From assembly GCF_037392515.1 (NCBI RefSeq), contig NC_090292.1, positions 46,675,747-46,739,746 of the forward strand: a stretch of 64,000 bases of DNA. Direction: 5' to 3'. The notes under the pieces are model-generated. The model ran no database searches. It was not told the origin of the DNA and saw only the letters and a list, made by a program, of their open reading frames with translations. The number at the start of each line of letters is the position of its first letter. The stretch's first letter is position 1. The stretch comes from Haliotis asinina (taxonomy: Eukaryota; Mollusca; Gastropoda; Lepetellida; Haliotidae). Shown in pieces: positions 1 to 12,879 of this stretch. Position numbers and translations under genes: made by a program.

Positions 1-262
1 ACAATTGTACAAGATGTTCTTATTAATAGACTGGCTCTACAGTCATGACATAACTTTAGATTTCAACTCATACTGGTTCTGCATCAGCGTTTTTGAATGA
101 ATAACATATGTTTTCACGTATGATCCTCAGAAGCAAATACAATTCAAACATTGAACCGCTTTCAGTTATTCTGAGTTATTCTGGGGATATGAATCCTTCT
201 CAATTTTGATTTCAACTGCTCCTGATTTTATGACCGCTTCACTGGCCACGTTTACGAAACTA
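1..262 (-). repeat. Inverted partial copy of the 48.8-49.2 kb spacer
   Basis: The reverse complement of this stretch matches 48,789-49,216 closely, including the run around 1-130 and the block with CCTGATTTTATGACCGCTTC near 220-240. About 185 bases of the spacer version (roughly 48,850-49,035) are absent here. The match runs to base 1, so the duplicated block probably continues left of the window. I see no coding exon in it. Confidence 0.85.
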
Positions 263-613
263 CAGCTGGTACAAGTAAAATGATTGCACTTGAGAAAGAG
301 TTGTATGTTGTCTGCTTTGTTTGTTTGGTTGGTTGGTTCTTTGGGGGATTTTTTTTTGTCTGTTTGTTTGTTTTTGTTTCAAAAAGCATATACATTATGT
401 TACAATGAATAAGAGTATAAAAGAAAATAGGAAAGGCACATACACCCTTTTCTGAAGACAATATCAATTCACATCTACCTGTAGTGAAGTCTAAAATGTA
501 GGAACGATCTCCTTTTTCAACCCCAGAATCTCTGCATTTCTATACACCATTTGTTATCTATCTATCTGTCTTTTCTGATCCATCGATCAAGTGATTGTCT
601 GATCTGATTACAG
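263..613. other. Gene-free stretch, T/G-rich
   Basis: This stretch holds T- and TTTG-rich sequence around 315-380 and a short TATC repeat near 554-566. No exon, repeat end or RNA gene could be supported. The last bases (604-613) are the acceptor of the candidate exon that follows. Confidence 0.5.
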
Positions 614-695
614 ATAGTGCACTGCTGTGCGACGTCAAGAACTTCCAGATTCAGCCAAACTGCCGCTACTGCCCCGGTGGAGAAGACAAAAGTCG
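614..695 (+). CDS. Candidate internal exon of an unrecognised cysteine-bearing protein
   Basis: An 82-nt open block lies between a GATTACAG acceptor and a GTAAGG donor. Read with two bases completing the first codon, it gives 26 codons without a stop, including ALLCDVKNFQIQPNCRYCPG, with three cysteines and a Gly-Gly-Glu-Asp end. Both splice signals and the skewed, cysteine-rich composition look like a real extracellular-protein exon. It does not match the lectin exons in this window, and I do not recognise the family. No neighbouring exon is visible in the next 1.5 kb, so the rest of the gene would lie left of the window, or the exon is a stray fragment. A chance open stretch this short is possible. 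Confidence 0.35.
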
Positions 696-857
696 GTAAG
701 GTGATGTGATATCCAACTCAATTATAGCAGATATAAGTGGATGAATTCTGATTCCAAATGGTGGAACCAGATTTTCCAGATTGGTAACGTTGTATCCTGG
801 ATTTGAAAGTGATTTAGTGATACACCACAGTAAGAGTTTAATGGAGCGTTGTTTAAG

Positions 858-1775
858 GCAAGGCTCGTTAGACTGTCTACCTGAAAGGCCCTGAAAGCTG
901 CAAGGTACAGCCTCAGGCCTTGGGTAGTGGACAGAATCTATTTTTTATCTAAATTGCTTTCACAGGCTCCAGCATAGACAGTGGAGCCGTAGTCTAGTTA
1001 AAAGTACACCAGTGATCTGTACTAGCTAATGACAGTAGTCTGATCCCCTCCCAAGTTGTATTTGAAACGACTTTTAGCAAGTCCAGATTCTTCAACCACT
1101 TTGTTTCAAAATAGTTTATGTGTAGCTACAATGTCAAGTGATGGTGGAATTCCACTACTTTGATGGAGTACCATCTAAAGATAGTTCTGCATGCGTGTGC
1201 AATTTGTATTTAGAACAAATGTGCATACAATTTGTTTTTGATTTTGAAAATTTGAAACCATTCTCATTTGCATATTATTGGATTTTGTTAAGGCAGTGTT
1301 GAAGCTGCCTTTCTATTGCGTGCATTCTCTTACCAAGACATGAAATACTGAAATGATTCACGAAAATTGACCCATCAACACAACTATATAGGACGTTAGT
1401 GGGGTTGTTGATTTTGATGCTAAACAGTGTGACAGACACGGTGCTGCTCTTGAGATACCTCCCGATCTTTCTGGAATTAATCAAACACCCGTACTCATCC
1501 GTACTCACCCGTACTCATCCGTACTCATCCGTACTCATCCGTACTTGTCTCTTGCTTAAAAATTAAGATATGAAATGAGGTAATCTGCCCCTCAATCCAA
1601 ATTTATGTAAACGTGTTAAGATACCACGTTTCTACGTTGCATCATACGCCTTTTCAAAGTCGAAAAAGATATATACAATATGGTATTTGTTGACAATGGA
1701 ATTTTGATAATTGATTCCAGGCGTACCAAATGGTCAGGAAACCACACTCGAGGTTATTATAGTCTGTGTGCAGTG
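858..1775 (-). mobile_element. Decayed LINE ORF2 fragment (I superfamily)
   Basis: The minus strand matches the reverse transcriptase and following region of the LINE copies at 61-62 kb. Landmarks are the segment near 1,270-1,400 (the region of the FVDD motif and the helix after it) and the segment near 1,710-1,760 that corresponds to the DHLVRLE block. Many stops and small indels make it an old, 5'- and 3'-truncated piece. Confidence 0.75.
1491..1545. repeat. 10-bp minisatellite (GTACTCATCC)n
   Basis: Five tandem decamers plus a partial sixth, with one CACCC variant in the second unit. It lies inside the decayed LINE piece and probably expanded after that insertion. Confidence 0.9.
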
Positions 1776-2284
1776 AATTTCAATTTAAATAAAAAGGTAA
1801 ACCATATAAAGGGAAATTAAGATTGTGAATCTTCTTAGATTTACCTTGCAAATTAAAAATTTAAGTCGCATAATTATAAAAGTGGATAAAAGTAGTTTCG
1901 ATCATAGCCTCGAATCGTTATTTTCAGTTTGTATTACAAGGGGGTAAGTGCAGTAATTAGAACAGTGAAACAAATGTACGAGCGGTACGTTATGAGCGTT
2001 AATTTAGACCTATCCGAGTTGTTTTTGGTGTTACACTGAATGTACATACCCCCATGTGATAGCCTGTATTATAAAAACTCAATTGCTATGTATATTGTCA
2101 ACCACTAATTTTAATCAACTACAATAAGTAGGTCGGTCCAATCCTTTATAGTGTGGTGGAACGGTATCATCTTTTACGCTGATGTAATGTTCAACCACAG
2201 AAGGTGTAGCCCCTACTTTGTTATTGTGAAAAATGGATGCAGAGGTCCAGAGATCAGATATACAGTAGGAGGCCTATTTCAGCT
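1776..2284. other. Gene-free AT-rich stretch
   Basis: I see no exon, repeat end or RNA gene here. The sequence is AT-rich with stops in all frames. Confidence 0.5.
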
Positions 2285-2420
2285 GCCTCGTGGTTTTAGG
2301 GCCTGTGAGGTAATCAAGTTCTTAAAGCGTTCGTTCGTCTCTCTGAAGACTCGGGTTCGATTCCCGACATGGTTAAAATGTCTAAAACAAATCGTGATCT
2401 CCTCTACGACATATTACTGG
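2285..2420 (+). mobile_element. tRNA-headed SINE fragment
   Basis: A pol III B box, GGTTCGATTCC, lies at 2,354-2,364, preceded by an A-box-like TTAAAGCGTTCG around 2,323-2,334 and followed by CCGACATGG. This order matches the tRNA-derived head of SINEs common in gastropods. The body is short and there is no clear tail, so it is a truncated copy and not a tRNA gene: a cloverleaf cannot be drawn. Confidence 0.6.
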
Positions 2421-2920
2421 GTCATTGCTCAGAACAAGGTTAACATCTTAATTCACTATCATCAAATATCATTTAGATTAGAAGTGTTTGAACGTAAACG
2501 GGACATGACAAAGAAACCAACACAGCAAGACTAAAATGATAATCACTTTACTTCACCAACTGTTGCAGCATTACATGCAGTCCGCTGGTGTGTGTTCTGT
2601 AGAAGACAGATGAAATATTTTGCATCAATACAATTATTATCATTTCAGAGATAGGTTTCGTAAAACCGTAGTAAATCCACGCAATGTTCATAACCTTTAT
2701 ACATAGATATCACGTTGTCCTCAAACCCATTGTGTGAAGGTCATGCGACGTTGTCCTTCCTACAACCATCTCCCCTCTATGTTCAGATCAGATGCGCCAA
2801 GCCAAGTACCTGGGACCTGCAAACAGGACGGTTGAAGAAAATCAGTTGAAGAAATTCAGTTTATGGATACCAAAAATGGGTATAAAATAGGGAAATAAGT
2901 TTAAATTAATTATAACGCAA

Positions 2921-3167
2921 CTTGAGTGAGTGAATTCACGTCACATCAGCAATATTTCAGCCATGTCGTGACGTGAACATGTCTGTTATTGAAATGAAAT
3001 ATGTATAAATAACAAAACCTGTCGTCAAAGGACAGTACAGACAACAAGAATAGCACAATCACAATTACAACTAGTGTGGAAACTAATATCACTATTTGGC
3101 CAATGCAATATATAATATGGACTATAAATCACCAGCAATTGAAAGTAGATCGCTATACTAGGGGAAG
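2921..3167 (-). mobile_element. LINE 3' end, 5'-truncated
   Basis: It starts with GAGTGAGTGAATTCACGTCA, the reverse complement of the LINE (ACTC)n end, and runs through the 3' UTR blocks also seen at 59,573-59,830. It interrupts sequence that is continuous in the CTL-2 intron (near 17,760-17,790), so it entered CTL-1 intron 3 after the direct duplication. Confidence 0.8.
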
Positions 3168-3824
3168 ATGTATCAGATTTACCCAGGTACTGAAACTAAT
3201 AGAATTACCCACAGTGTTTGGTAAAGATAAGAACTGCAAAGACGTATCGAATGTATTTGTGTTATATGAGAAAAATAGCAAAATCGATCATAATAAACAT
3301 GCTTCACCACTAATGTCTTCACTGGCTACTAGTTATTTATTACCACACAGTCGAGTAACAGGAAGTCGGTGACATCATGCCATGCATTGCTGTAACATTG
3401 CAAAACACAAGTCTTGAGAGTGTCATGAAACATCCATTAGGAGCGGTTCAGCCCAACCCAGGCTGCACCTGCCGCAAGGAGTATGAGGCTAAGATGCAGA
3501 CATGTTCCAGGTGTAGTTAGAGCAACAGATCATATTAAAGTCTCACCTTTACCACGACGGATAGCATATCCCGTGATAAACTCCTCATCTCTGCCTGATA
3601 TTGTGGCAAGGTGGCTCTCTAAGTAACGACAGTAGGACGGAAAGGTATACTCCATTATGCAAAGAGAAAACAGTAACTTCCCGGGTGACAGCTACCATCA
3701 GTCCATCACTTTATTATTTAGAAACTAAAGATTTAGAAACTAAAGTTTATAAAGGTGACATTTACGCATGCTTTTATCAGACACAGAAAAGAGATTTGCA
3801 AAAATCCATTTTTGTAGCAATGAC

Positions 3825-4035
3825 TTGTCCAATGTTTGTTGACAATGGAATTTTTGATGAGTGATTTCAGATGCACCAGATGGGTAATGATTCGGTTCTT
3901 TCAGAAACCACATTGGAGGTCACTAAGGAGGTTATTGTTCTCCGTGGTTTTACAAATCCAGCCAGTTAGCAATATGGGACAGTAATTTGAGGAATCTGTA
4001 TGATCCCGGCCGGGCTTTGGTATAGGGATGTGACA
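3825..4035 (-). mobile_element. LINE reverse transcriptase fragment
   Basis: The stretch matches the minus strand of LINE ORF2 around the PIPKPGRDHTDP block: CTGTATGATCCCGGCCGG followed by GCTTTGGTAT. It sits in CTL-1 intron 2 and is short and decayed. Confidence 0.65.
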
Positions 4036-4589
4036 TATATACAATGTAAACATTTGCTCCATACATTTCTTCCGTTGTCGGTGTTTGCCGAACTGATTTT
4101 AATCACAAGTTGCATGCATGGCTTTTGTCTGTGACCGAGTTTTAAGTCCCAAGGAATTATAGGATATTCGTAAGGAGCAATAGCCCAAAGGGATTTGCTT
4201 GAAATAATATTCGGCTGAAAGGGGGAAACGTTGCAGTCATTACTCATTTATTTATATTGTAATCTAACTACATTATACATTATTGAAGAAAGTTTATTGT
4301 AGCTCGGTAATTTATATTATCATTGATGAAGTGATAGTTATCATTGGGTCACAATATTTAGAGTTTATGTGTATTGAGGGTCACTTTTATAATCATATAT
4401 GTTCAATGGCAATTGTAATTTTGGGAGGCAGGCCTTTCTAGTGGCGCTCCAATTACCTGCCCTTGGCAATCTGTTGCTTACTTCCTGTTCACGAATGTTC
4501 TGACTAAACGTAGTTACAGCCATACTTTGCTTGAATGTTACCGCCACTGTGTCAATATGAATGCGGGTGGTTCAGAGTTACTGGAGTCG

Positions 4590-5806
<1,217 letters not shown>

Positions 5807-6017
5807 GTAAATTTCTGTAAATTAAGTAAGCATTAATTATTATGGGTCACATTTTGTGTCAAATGGTCAGTGCTATTAGTATTTTATCGTCTGGCCTTTA
5901 AGGCAGTTCTCTAAAGTTACCTCACTTGATAATGTTTTGAAGTAAACACGAGGCTCTTCTAGAGAATTCTACGTTGATGGCGATGGTCGTATGTGTTTGA
6001 ACTTTCAGGAAATGTTA

Positions 6018-6183
6018 ACTGTATATATAAAGGCTAGTTGCCGTGTTGTCGACACTTACACACAGAGAATAAGTGAAGTAACATCATCAATCTTCCTCGA
6101 CGCTTGACCTACATAACCGCTGCCTGACCACTCGCTGTGTTGCATTCTGCATAACTGTTTCTCACTCTCACACCAAGATTTCG
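6018..6183 (+). promoter_or_regulatory. Candidate TATA promoter and first exon
   Basis: TATATATAAAGG at 6,022-6,033 is a strong TATA box. About 30 bases downstream begins a stop-rich leader that ends in AAGATTTCG followed by GTGAGT at 6,184. The leader, donor and following intron resemble 4,600-4,960, so it looks like a paralogous 5' exon of the same unknown plus-strand unit. The next exon would fall at or beyond the LINE A insertion. Confidence 0.35.
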
Positions 6184-7269
6184 GTGAGTTGAGATAATAT
6201 TTGTCACCCATTGCCATTGCTTTAGATTTGACACAGTTGCATTGTACATGAAACCTCTATTGTGTACCTTTGTGTCTTGCTTTCTGTTAATACAAAATTA
6301 TTGAAAATCTTGTCAGTGTTATATTTTGCTGGTTCTGAGGGGACTTCTTACACTTTTTTGTCACGGTATTTTGTAACCGTAACATGTGATACCAGTTTCA
6401 TTAACTGGCTTGATGATTTAAGCCCAGTGGGATACAGTTTTCAAGGTCCGAAGAGAAGAATACACAGATACACTTATAGCCTCCTCCTCAAACGAACTTT
6501 TGATGGTGGAGAACACTGGCAGTACCTTCGGTATTGATGAAATCATAGTGGGCATCCTGAGAACAAAAAAAAATATCAATTATGAATAGTAGTACTGTAC
6601 ACACTGACATTCCTGTGGTATTTGTAATGGTATATTTGATGATGAATGTGTATATGCGGTTGTATGTATGGCTATATATAGTGGTATCTATAACTGGCGA
6701 GGCGAGCCACCTCCTCGTGGTGGGTGCTGGGTAACGCCAAGAGCTCGCCAACACCCCCGTAGTGGACCCGGGGGGATATTTGGTCCACCAACCCGTTTGC
6801 CGTGGGTTGCGTCCCGTGTCGGTGGAGGACGGGATCCTGGTGGTTGAGGACACTGGGGCTTTTAACTGCGTTCCATTGCCCAACACACCACTTTGGCCCT
6901 TACTTCACCTAGACGGGTGGTAGAATCGGCCCGTTTCTATCAATCGGCTGGTCACGCCAAGCCCTGTGCTATAACTCTGTAGTGTTGCACAAAAATTTGA
7001 GAATTGTATGTTTATATTTTCTAGCCTTGGCGAATTTCGAAACAGAATTTGAAAACGTTACTGTTTATTATTGCCTAGAGTCGTATCCCAGAAGGCGGTG
7101 GCTCATGGGCCAATCTGGTGGAATCATTAATCTTTTAATTTTTCTGCTGGAGTATATCATCCGAGTATCCTTGGTGCTGCAAGCCGGAGACCCGCTTGTT
7201 TTTAGCATTGTCCTTGTGATACTCCGTGGTGGGTGGGGAGCTCGGATGATGAACTATTCAACCATAACC

Positions 7270-8535
7270 ATGGCTTCTCAAATCCCCATTACAAAGAAAA
7301 AACGTCCACTTGACAATGATCCAGATGATAACGACCAAAGACTGTCCACTTCCATTGATTACTGGCCACGTTTTGTCGTGATTGAGACTCAAGATAACAG
7401 CAGACTGAAGTTGAACCCTTTTGCGATACAGAAAGGAATACAAGGAATTGCTGGTGACGTCAAAAATATCAGACGTTTGCGTTCAGGTGCGTTGCTCGTT
7501 GAATGCAACAGAAGACAACAAACTACTAACCTGATGTCTACCACCACATTCGTCGGCATTCCAGTATCAGTATCTCCACATAGGACACTTAACACAAGCA
7601 AAGGAATCATCAGGGATAGAGATGGATTATTTGCCGACATGTCTGAATTTGATATTGTTTCAGAAATGAAAGATCAAGGGGTCACGTACGTTAAGCGTTT
7701 TACAACACGTAAAAACCAGGAGACCATTCAGACTAATACCTACCTCTTTTCATTTTCCTCTCCAACAGCTCCCAGATCTGTAAAGGCAGGCTATTGTCAC
7801 ATCAATGTAGACACCTATATACCCAGTCCATTAAGGTGTTTTAAATGCCAGAAGTTTGGTCATGGTGTTAGTACTTGCACATTGTCTGTTGTGTGTGCTC
7901 ACTGTGGTGAGAAGACACACACAACAGAAGATTGTGACAGTGACTTTAAAAAATGCACCAACTGCTCAGGTGACCATTCTTCATTTTCTAAACAGTGTCC
8001 AATTTGGAAAGAACAAATGGAGATAAATAAAATCAAATTCACACAAAATATATCTTTCTCTGAGGCCAAAAAACTGGTAAAAAGATCTGATCTTCCAGAA
8101 AGTTATGCTACAATAGCAAAAACATCATCGGGTTCTAGCTCTAAAACAACATCAACCACAGGCTGCCAAACTACCTTGACTTGGGTCAATTGTGATTCTC
8201 CACAGCCTTTGTGCACTGCTATATCATCACAGACTGAGGAATCACTTCCTAGTACCTCAAAGTCGTCTTCTGATCACAAATCATCAGCATCTCAGTCACA
8301 TTCAAAGTCTCAATCAACAGCTGATAGTCGACAAACGGTGAAAAAAGTAAACCGAAGCCAAAGCCTGATGCTTCAAAACAACAAAGTGGCAGAGCTCCCA
8401 AGGGGTCAATTGTTTAATAAATACGGGTCTCTTGAAGACATGGACGTTTCTGAAAACGTCCATTCTAGGCCACATAGCTTGTCGCCCTCCAAAAGAGTGC
8501 GGGGTAGATCCCCCATAAATCCCCCCAAAAGATAG
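7270..8535 (+). CDS. LINE copy A ORF1, nucleic-acid-binding protein with CCHC knuckles
   Basis: This 421-residue frame is intact. The ATG at 7,270 (MASQIPITKKKRPLDNDPDD) was chosen because the frame upstream of it is 5' UTR-like and not conserved in copy C. An RRM-like region with the WPRFVVIE start lies around residues 30-160. Three zinc knuckles lie around residues 190-240: CFKCQKFGHGVSTC, CAHCGEKTHTTEDC and a third of the C-x2-C-x3-H-x6-C form. A Ser/Thr-rich linker precedes a conserved C-terminus, NKYGSLEDMDVSENV then SLSPSKRVRGRSPINPPKR, shared with copy D. By family knowledge it packages the LINE RNA. The intact frame beside a broken ORF2 suggests modest age. Confidence 0.9.
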   Translation: MASQIPITKKKRPLDNDPDDNDQRLSTSIDYWPRFVVIETQDNSRLKLNPFAIQKGIQGIAGDVKNIRRLRSGALLVECNRRQQTTNLMSTTTFVGIPVSVSPHRTLNTSKGIIRDRDGLFADMSEFDIVSEMKDQGVTYVKRFTTRKNQETIQTNTYLFSFSSPTAPRSVKAGYCHINVDTYIPSPLRCFKCQKFGHGVSTCTLSVVCAHCGEKTHTTEDCDSDFKKCTNCSGDHSSFSKQCPIWKEQMEINKIKFTQNISFSEAKKLVKRSDLPESYATIAKTSSGSSSKTTSTTGCQTTLTWVNCDSPQPLCTAISSQTEESLPSTSKSSSDHKSSASQSHSKSQSTADSRQTVKKVNRSQSLMLQNNKVAELPRGQLFNKYGSLEDMDVSENVHSRPHSLSPSKRVRGRSPINPPKR

Positions 8536-8543
8536 TTTATTCC

Positions 8544-11500
8544 AATAATATTGTACAGTGGAACTGCAGAGGATTGAGGACAAATTTACATGAATTACAG
8601 CTATTAGTCCAAGATTTTACACCTTCAGTGATATGTCTCCAAGAGACATATTTAAAACAAACAGATATATTTGACCTTCGTCATTTTAATGCATATCATT
8701 GTTTTTCGCCTCCGGGTGATAGAGCCACTGGCGGATCATCCATTCTTGTCAGACAAAATGTTATTCAAAGCCCTGTTTCGCTTGTTACTAATATGCAGGC
8801 TGTTGCAGTAAGAATTACTTTACATGTAGCGTTTACACTTTGCTCTCTTTATATTTCGCCGTCTTCGGCGTTTGCCAAAACCGATCATCAAGCTCTATAT
8901 GATCAACTCCCGAAGCCTTGTATTATAATGGGAGATTTAAATGGGCACAACCCACTCTGGGGTAGTGTAAATACAAACACTAAAGGTAAATTTCATATAG
9001 TAGGAAAATGATTTATGTATTTATAATGATGGTTCCAACACATATTTACACCCTGGTACAGGGACTTATTCTGCTCTCGACTTGTCACTCACAAATTCAG
9101 AACTACTTAATGAATTCGAATGGTCAGTCCACGATGACCTCTGTGGAAGTGACCATTTTCCTACTATATGAAAAGCTGTTTCTCCATCTGATGTTCCTCC
9201 ATCATCAAGGCGGAATTTTAAAAAGGCTAACTGGGCTTTATATGAAACACTGTGTTCTGAAAAACTTAAACCCGAACGTTTTATTGACGTTCCCGATGCT
9301 ATTATATGTTTTTCTGATGAATTGAACTCCATAGCTGATGAGTGTATACCAAAGTCCTCTGCAGTTCCACATATTCGAAAACCATGGTTCAACGATGACT
9401 GCAAACAAGCTAGGAAGGCAAGGAAAAAAGCAGAACATTATTTCCGTCGCCATCCTATGGTGCATAATTTAAATAAATTTAAAATTTTAAATGCTAAAGC
9501 ACGGCGTACTTTTAAACAGAACAAACGCCAATCTTGGCAAAATTATGTGTCCAAAATAAATTCTCGGACACCCATGTCCAAGGTATGGAACATGGTCCAA
9601 AAAATTAAAGGCAAAGGTACTAAATCTACTGTCCATCATCTTAAACATGGAGATCAGTTACTTACTGATAAATCAGATATTGCAAATAAACTGGGCGAAA
9701 TTCTCGCTAAACATTCTTCCTCTTCTAATTATTTACCTAAATTCCAGCAGTATCAAAAAGAACAAGAAAAGAAAACTATTAATTTCAACTCAGATAATGG
9801 GGAAGATTATAATGAAACTTTTTCTATTCATAAGCTCCATACTGCTCTTGAGCAAGCTCATGATACTGCTACAGGAGCTGATAACATACATTATCAACTC
9901 CTGAAGCACTTACCAGAATCCTGCCTAGAAACTCTTCTAAATATTTTTGATGATATTTGGACATCGGGTAACTTTCCTCCATCATGGCGTGACGCCATAG
10001 TAGTACCAATACCTAAACCTGGACGTGATCATACGGATCCATCCAATTATCGTCCGATTTCATTAACTAGCTGTGTTTGCAAGACCATGGAACGTATGAT
10101 AAATAATCGACTTGTTTGGTACTTGGAAACTAATAATCTTATCACAGATATACAATGTGGTTTCCGGAAAAACAGAAGTACTGTCGATCACTTAGTGCGT
10201 TTAGAATCATTTGTGAAAAACGCACTAATTAATAAACAACATGCTGTGTCTATCTTTTTTTATCTTGAGAAGGCATATGACACTACCTGGAAATATGGCA
10301 TACTGAGAGATTTACATGATTTCGGTTTGCGAGGTCGTTTGCCAGAATTCATTGCTAATTTTTTAAATAACAGGCAATTTCAAGTCCGCGTGGGTTCTAC
10401 CCTGTCTGATCATTATAATCAGGATCAGGGTGTTCCACAAGGCAGTATTTTGTCTGTCACTCTTTTTAGCATCAAGATCAACAGTATATCTAAAGTTTTA
10501 AACGATTTAATCGATGGATATTTATTTGTGGATGATTTTAATATTTCTTGCCGCGGTAAGAATATGCATACTATTGAACGGCAACTGCAGCTGTGTTTAA
10601 ACAAAATTGATAAATGGTGTCTTGAAAACGGCTTTAAATTTTCTAAATCAAAAACCAATTGTATACACTTCTGTCGTAAATACAAACCCCATAAAGAACC
10701 AGAACTATTTCTCATTGATACCCCAATCAAAGTCGTCAAGGAGGCCAAGTTCTTGGGACTCACATTTGACCTTTTTGCCGCATATTAAATCTCTTAAAGC
10801 CAAATGCCTGAAGGCACTCGATTTATTAAAGGTTGTTTCAAATTCAAAATGGGGAGGGGATGAATCTACCCATCTTCACTTATACAGATCACTGATCCGA
10901 TCTAAACTTGATTACGGCTCCATCGTATATGGTGGCGCTTGTCAAAGCATCCTAAAACTACTTGATCCTGTGCACCACCAAGGCCTAAGACTTTGTCTTG
11001 GTTCTTTTAGAACCTCTCCTATCGACAGTCTATACGTCGAAGCTGATGAGCCTTCTCTCAACTTACGTCGTATCAAACTATCTTTACAATACATTACAAA
11101 ATTAGCTTCAAATGAGTCTAACCCCGCATTTAATTGTGTTTTTAATCCTCTCTATGAGGATTTGTATAACAAAAAGTCTTCCCTTGTTCCGCCTCTTGGG
11201 CTCAGAATTAAGCCATTTCTTGCTGCTTCTAGCATTGAGCTGGACCATATAGCTCCTTCCGGTCTTCTTTCTTCTCCTCCTTGGCAGTTGGTTAGGCCAC
11301 AAGTTGACCTAACATTAACATCACTTAAAAAATCAGAAACGAATGAATTACAGTATAAACAAGAATATAATCTATTAAAACATAAATATAGCAATTATAA
11401 ATCCTTGTTTACAGATGGGTCCAAGGACGGTGCCGCAGTAGCTTGTGCCACTGTCATTGGATCCAGAACAATATCTTCTAGATTACCAGATAATAGTTAT

Positions 11501-12202
11501 ATTTTTACAGCTGAAGCTAACGCCATATTAACAGCTCTTAAATATATTCAAAGACACCCTAAACGTAAACAATATATAATCTATTCTGATTCTCTTTCTT
11601 GCCTTCAAGCTATTAAAAATTTATCATGTAAACATCCACTTTTAATTGATATTATTGAATTGTTTAATAGTCTTGCTACTGGCCAGTACGACATCGTCTT
11701 CTGTTGGTTACCAAGCCACGTAAGCATTTCTGGTAACACAATGGCTGATCTTGCTGCCAAAGCAGCACTCAACAAATCTGTGACACAACTTCTTATTCCT
11801 TACAGTGATTACAAAGGCACCATTAGATCTTATATCCGTGATCTGATGCAGAAGAAGTGGGACACCCAAGTAGGTACAAATAAATTACATGAAATAAAAC
11901 CATATATTGGTTACACCTACTTGGGTTGTCAGTGCAGATTTGAAGAGGTTATTTTAAGACGATGTCGTATTGGACATACTAGATATACTCATTCATACCT
12001 TTTAAAAGGTGAGGATCCTCCATTTTGTATCCCTTGTGATGAGAGAGTTACAGTCAAGCATATTCTGCTTGACTGTGTTGAATTCTCCATCACAAGGGAT
12101 AAGTATTTTACAGTTAAAACAATGGAGGATCTTTTTACCAGCGTTAGGTCTCATTTAATTATTGATTTTTTAAAAGAAATTGATTTTTTGGTTGAATTTT
12201 GA
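8544..12202 (+). pseudogene. LINE copy A ORF2 (endonuclease, RT, RNase H), broken
   Basis: In order: an EEP endonuclease (QWNCRGL, CLQETYL, MGDLNGHNPLWG, SDHFPT), a reverse transcriptase (PIPKPGRDHTDPSNYRP, LEKAYDTTWK, GVPQGSIL, FVDDFNIS), a linker, RNase H (FTDGSKDG, FTAEANAIL, YSDSLSCLQ, WLPSHVSISGNTMADLAAK) and a C-terminal Cys/His patch (PPFCIPCDERVTVKHILLDC). Three breaks are visible against copy D: a frameshift with a small deletion near 9,000, a TGA at 9,169, and a frameshift near 10,760. The RT active site reads FVDD in all copies, so that is a family trait and not damage. No ATG lies at the true start, as in copy D. Confidence 0.9.
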
Positions 12203-12879
12203 AATTATGTTGTGTAAATAGATGTGTTTTAATTATTGGAAGTTTGGATTGGTAACGTGAATTGTTGGTGGCTGTACCCTCAAAGGGGGTTGAAGTATTG
12301 TGAAATTATTGTCCTCCTGAGAGGGTACGTAAGTCCAAAAACATTCACAGTAAATTTAAACCTTCCACTGTTCTTAGTCGTAGTATATCTGTATTTTTAA
12401 TTTTTGGCTAGATATGTCAAAATTGCTAACAGCTGAGGGGATGATGTAAATCCAACTAGGGTCCATGCAGGTAGCAAAGGCACTGTAAGTCCCCATGGTC
12501 CCTAGTATGGTGATCTACCTTCACTTGCTGGCAACCTATAGCCTGATTTTATACTGTATTGTCCGAATAGTGATATTATTTTTAAACTTTCCACACTAGT
12601 TTTAATCTCATTTGTGATATTCTAGTTGTTTTACTATCCTTCGCTGACAGGTTTTTATACGATACGTGTGTTTCATTTCAGTATTAAATGTTCTCGTCAC
12701 GATATGGCTGAGACATTGCCGATGTGACGTTAAATATTAACTCACTCACTCACTATCACTATTGATATGGTTATATGGATGTGAGCATCTCTTTTGTGAT
12801 TTGTAAGGTACATTGTTCATGGCTGTATGTGTACTCATACATCAGGATAAACTCATACTGATAAAATGGGTACGTGTTA

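Larger units (their letters stand above)
6695..12756 (+). mobile_element. LINE copy A, I superfamily, nearly full length
   Basis: The order is a GC-rich 5' UTR (6,695-7,269), ORF1 (7,270-8,535), ORF2 (8,544-12,202), a 3' UTR of about 550 bases and a tail of ACTC repeats ending near 12,755. ORF2 has the RNase H domain that marks the I superfamily; Nimb-like elements are known from molluscs. Compared with copy C, about a dozen bases of the extreme 5' end are missing. No clean target-site duplication was found. The element lies between CTL-1 and CTL-2. Confidence 0.92.

Noticed and set aside
2354-2364. A possible tRNA gene from a good B box
   Set aside because: No cloverleaf can be drawn, and the flanks match SINE heads.
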